From: Roseovarius sp. THAF27
Lineage (GTDB): Bacteria > Pseudomonadota > Alphaproteobacteria > Rhodobacterales > Rhodobacteraceae
NCBI RefSeq assembly: GCF_009363655.1
Contig: NZ_CP045393.1
Span: 248,001-312,000 of the forward strand
Reading direction: 5' to 3'
Length of the DNA stretch: 64,000 nt
Each line of letters opens with the position of its first letter. The stretch's first letter is position 1. This document shows, piece after piece, positions 61,826-64,000 of the stretch. The notes under the pieces were generated by a model, which saw nothing but the letters and a program-made list of their open reading frames with translations, was not told where the DNA came from and made no database searches. The position numbers were made by a program, and so were the translations under genes.

Positions 61826-63129
61826 GCGAGCAGACGCGCGACGGCTGGTCGGTGCGCGCGCCGATCATCGTGGGGCTGACCGGGCTGATCCTGCTGCTGG
61901 GCGGGTTCGGAAGCTGGGCCGCGGTGACGCAGATCTCGGGCGCCGTGATCGCCAGCGGGCAGATCGTGGTCGACCAGAACCGGCAGGTGGTGCAGCATCC
62001 CGATGGCGGTGTCGTGGCTGCTATCGAGGTCGACGAGGGCGACACGGTGGAGGCCGGGCAGGTGCTGCTGCGGCTGGATGCCACCGCCTTGCGCTCGCAA
62101 CTTGCGATCACCGAGAACCAGCTGTTCGAACTGCAGGCGCGGCGCGGCCGGCTGGAAGCGGAGCGGGACGGCCGGGAGGAGATCGAGTTTCCCGACCTCG
62201 TGCGCGAAATGGCGGCCCGGAGCGCCGAGGTGGCCGGGCTGCTGGACGGTCAGCGGCGGCTGCTGAGCGCGCGCAACGAAACCGTGGCCAGCGAGATTTC
62301 GCAGTTGGAAAAGCGCCGCGGGCAGATCGCCGACCAGATTGGCGGGATCGAGGCGCAGCAGAAGGCCATGAACGAACAGCTGGCGTTGATCGAGAGGGAA
62401 CTGGCCGACCAGCAATCGCTTCTGGACCGGGGCCTGGCGCAGGCGTCGCGCGTGCTGGCGCTGAAGCGGGAGAAATCGCGGCTGCTGGGCCAGCTGGGCG
62501 AACTGGTGGCGCAGGCGGCGCAATCCGAAGGCCGGATCACGGAGATCGACATCGAAGTGCTGAAGCTGGGCACGCGGCGCCGCGAGGAGGCGATCACGAC
62601 CCTGCGCGACCTGCAGTTCCGCGAGCTGGAGCTGCTGGAGGAGCGCCGTGCGCTGATCGAGCAGATGAGCCGGCTGGACGTCACCGCGCCGGTGGGCGGG
62701 GTGGTGTACGGCTTGCAAGTGTTTGCGCTGCGGTCGGTCATCCGGCCGGCCGATCCGATCCTCTACGTGGTGCCGCAGGACCGGCCGCTGATCATCGACG
62801 CACGGGTCCCGCCCACGGATATCGACAAGATATATGTCGGCCAGGAGGTGACGCTGCGATTCTCGGCGCTGGACCAGCGCACGACGCCGGAACTGGTGGG
62901 ACAGGTGATGCAGATTTCGGCCGATGCGTTCCGGGACGACGCCACGCAGCAAAGCTATTACCGGGCCGAGATCGCGCTGAGCGAAGGCCAGCGCGAGCGT
63001 CTGCCGGAGGACGTGACGCTGATTCCCGGCATGCCGGTCGAGACCTTCATCCGCACCGCCGACCGCACGCCGCTGGCGTATCTGACGAAACCGCTGACGG
63101 ACTACTTCGCCAAGGCGTTTCGCGAGTAA
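61822..63129 (+). CDS. Type I secretion membrane fusion protein (HlyD/PrtE family)
   Basis: 435 residues. It links the ABC exporter to an outer-membrane TolC. One membrane helix lies at about 14-36, then a barrel half (VIASGQIVVDQNRQVVQHPDGG), a long coiled coil at about 90-290 rich in Glu/Leu/Arg and Gln, and the second barrel half with VTAPVGGVVYGLQVF and LIIDARVPPTDIDKIYVGQ. The C-terminal phrase PGMPVETFIRTADRTPLAYLTKPL is diagnostic of type I fusion proteins. It starts within the ABC gene's stop (ATGA). Confidence 0.94.
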   Translation: MSEQTRDGWSVRAPIIVGLTGLILLLGGFGSWAAVTQISGAVIASGQIVVDQNRQVVQHPDGGVVAAIEVDEGDTVEAGQVLLRLDATALRSQLAITENQLFELQARRGRLEAERDGREEIEFPDLVREMAARSAEVAGLLDGQRRLLSARNETVASEISQLEKRRGQIADQIGGIEAQQKAMNEQLALIERELADQQSLLDRGLAQASRVLALKREKSRLLGQLGELVAQAAQSEGRITEIDIEVLKLGTRRREEAITTLRDLQFRELELLEERRALIEQMSRLDVTAPVGGVVYGLQVFALRSVIRPADPILYVVPQDRPLIIDARVPPTDIDKIYVGQEVTLRFSALDQRTTPELVGQVMQISADAFRDDATQQSYYRAEIALSEGQRERLPEDVTLIPGMPVETFIRTADRTPLAYLTKPLTDYFAKAFRE

Positions 63130-63246
63130 GCGGAGCGCCTGCGGCGCGCAGGCTTGTCTCGGCGTCCCTGCGGGACGTCTCGGGGCGCGTGGCGGGCGTG
63201 ATGCGCGGGGGCGAGGGACGGGGCGCGTGGCCGGCGACGGCATAGT

Positions 63247-63268
63247 GAGTATTTATCGCAAGAAAAAG
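63247..63268 (+). repeat. Dispersed repeat GAGTATT...AAGAAAAAG (copy 3)
   Basis: GAGTATTTATCG followed by CAAGAAAAAG matches the copy at 2982-3003 except for three positions. It lies in the 217-base gap between the secretion genes and the RidA-family gene, which also holds small GC hairpins without T runs. Confidence 0.6.
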
Positions 63269-63346
63269 CACGGGCCTGTTTTTGCGGTTGCATCGGTGCC
63301 CGGAGCGTCTAGCGTGCGCGGCAACGCAACCGAGGAGGTCGGGACC

Positions 63347-63808
63347 ATGGGAAAATTCGAGGACAAGCTGGCCGAGATGGGCGTGACCCTGCCCGAGGCG
63401 GCGGCGCCTGCGGCGAATTACGTGCCGTACGTGCTGGTGGGTGACATGCTGTTCGTCTCGGGTCAGTTGCCGAAGCTGGGCGACGAGATGATGATCGGCA
63501 AGCTGGGCGACGACATGGACGTGGCCGCGGGCGCCGAGGCGGCGAAGGCCTGCGCGATCAACCTGCTGGCGCAGGTCAAGGCGGCCTGCGAAGGCGATCT
63601 GGACCGGCTGAAGCGGGTGGTGAAGCTGGGCGGGTTCGTGAACTCGACGCCGGATTTCACCCAGCAGCCGCAGGTGATCAACGGTGCGTCGGATTTCATC
63701 GGCGAGGCGCTGGGCGAGGCGGGCAAGCACGCCCGCGCCGCGGTGTCGTCGCCGGCGCTGCCGTTCGGCGTGGCGGTCGAGATCGAAGGCGTATTCCAGA
63801 TCGGATGA
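63347..63808 (+). CDS. RidA/YjgF-family protein
   Basis: 153 residues, slightly longer than the ~128-residue enamine deaminase RidA. The family removes reactive enamine/imine intermediates; some branches have other roles. LFVSGQLPKLGD near 48-59, AINLLAQVKAACEGDLDRLKRVVKLGGFVN near 84-112 and the C-terminal ARAAVSSPALPFGVAVEIEG with the conserved Arg are visible. It belongs to the longer YjgF subgroup with an N-terminal extension. The ATG at 63347 has GAGGAGG upstream. Its stop overlaps the next gene by four bases. Confidence 0.9.
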   Translation: MGKFEDKLAEMGVTLPEAAAPAANYVPYVLVGDMLFVSGQLPKLGDEMMIGKLGDDMDVAAGAEAAKACAINLLAQVKAACEGDLDRLKRVVKLGGFVNSTPDFTQQPQVINGASDFIGEALGEAGKHARAAVSSPALPFGVAVEIEGVFQIG

Positions 63809-64000
63809 CGCGGCTCGACCCGGAGTTTCTGCGTGCGCCGCTGGCGCACCGGGCGCTGCATGACGTGGCGGATGGCCGGCCGGAGAATTCGCGGGCGGCG
63901 ATCTCGGCGGCCATGGCCCATGGCTATGGCATCGAGATCGACCTGCAGCTGAGCCGGGACGGTGCCGCGATGGTGTTCCACGACTATGACCTGAAGCGCC
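63805..64000 (+). CDS. Glycerophosphodiester phosphodiesterase (5' part)
   Basis: 65 codons are visible before the window ends. The family cleaves glycerophosphodiesters to glycerol-3-phosphate and an alcohol. The active-site beginning is clear: LAHRALHD (His-Arg), PENS (Glu-Asn), GIEIDLQLSRDG (Glu-x-Asp) and VFHDYDL (His-Asp), in the normal order and spacing of GDPD. The ATG at 63805 overlaps the RidA-family stop (ATGA), so the two are coupled. Confidence 0.88.
   Translation, partial: MTRLDPEFLRAPLAHRALHDVADGRPENSRAAISAAMAHGYGIEIDLQLSRDGAAMVFHDYDLKR

Noticed and set aside
60883..63243. 786-codon open frame on the minus strand opposite the secretion genes
   Set aside because: No recognisable domain and His/Arg/Gln-biased composition; the plus-strand ABC and HlyD genes explain the region.

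Overview
The window looks like chromosomal DNA of a marine alphaproteobacterium of the Rhodobacterales (Roseobacter group). This is inferred from high GC content, the split F0 cluster atpI-atpB-atpE-atpF'-atpF, rnhB next to a CcrM-type GANTC methyltransferase, accD-folC, tightly overlapping genes, and short dispersed 3'-end repeats of a kind common in that group. No rRNA, CRISPR array, prophage or complete insertion sequence is visible. There is one tRNA gene, and directly behind it a 472-bp segment with the full signature of a non-autonomous transposable element.

Layout, left to right. 1-6.6 kb: 5' part of ffh (minus strand), a membrane protein with an AsmA-like flavour, a ProX-type tRNA deacylase, the F0 ATP synthase operon, and rpsO, with two well-formed terminators between the last two. 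6.6-14.0 kb: a membrane-anchored RTX-repeat protein, a LacI-family regulator, a trimeric autotransporter adhesin with four near-identical 252-bp repeats and an overlapping secreted partner gene, tRNA-Arg(CCT), the MITE-like element, and a BCCT transporter. 14.1-17.8 kb: a membrane-anchored winged-helix protein of unusual topology, two small secreted proteins, rnhB and ccrM (three GANTC sites between them). 17.9-23.3 kb: an unexplained structured intergenic region, then the nucleotide-sugar genes rmlCBDA and manC (dTDP-rhamnose and GDP-mannose supply). 23.5-28.5 kb: a TroABCD-type metal ABC importer whose first permease carries an extra cytoplasmic domain, then dgoK and a DUF442 phosphatase-like gene. 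28.7-37.8 kb: a coiled-coil protein, a cyanide-insensitive bd-type quinol oxidase (cioAB), a class III aminotransferase, a Tat-exported family 5 solute-binding protein, aroC, an EamA permease and HU.

38.1-42.0 kb: an arsenic operon of three translationally overlapping genes: an ArsR-ArsC fusion, a GAPDH that makes the arseno-ester, and its exporter ArsJ. A near-perfect palindromic operator sits on the start codon, and a Crp-family regulator is divergent. 42.1-46.6 kb: a LOV-domain blue-light histidine kinase, zinT with a Zur-type palindrome, an AGCS amino-acid symporter and a universal stress protein. 46.8-53.0 kb: AMP nucleosidase, a VOC protein, an SDR-like protein, folC, accD and a CPBP membrane protease. 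53.1-64 kb: amtB-glnK, a class A penicillin-binding protein, YihY, mlaC-vacJ (lipid asymmetry), a type I secretion ABC/HlyD pair, a RidA-family protein, and the 5' end of a glycerophosphodiester phosphodiesterase.

The most interesting items are the MITE-like element with its 8-bp target duplication, the ArsR-ArsC fusion operon, the membrane-tethered winged-helix protein, the adhesin with its overlapping partner, the GANTC cluster before ccrM, the metal permease fusion, and several classes of small palindromic repeats. All coordinates and motifs come from reading the sequence. Family assignments rest on motif recognition without database searches.
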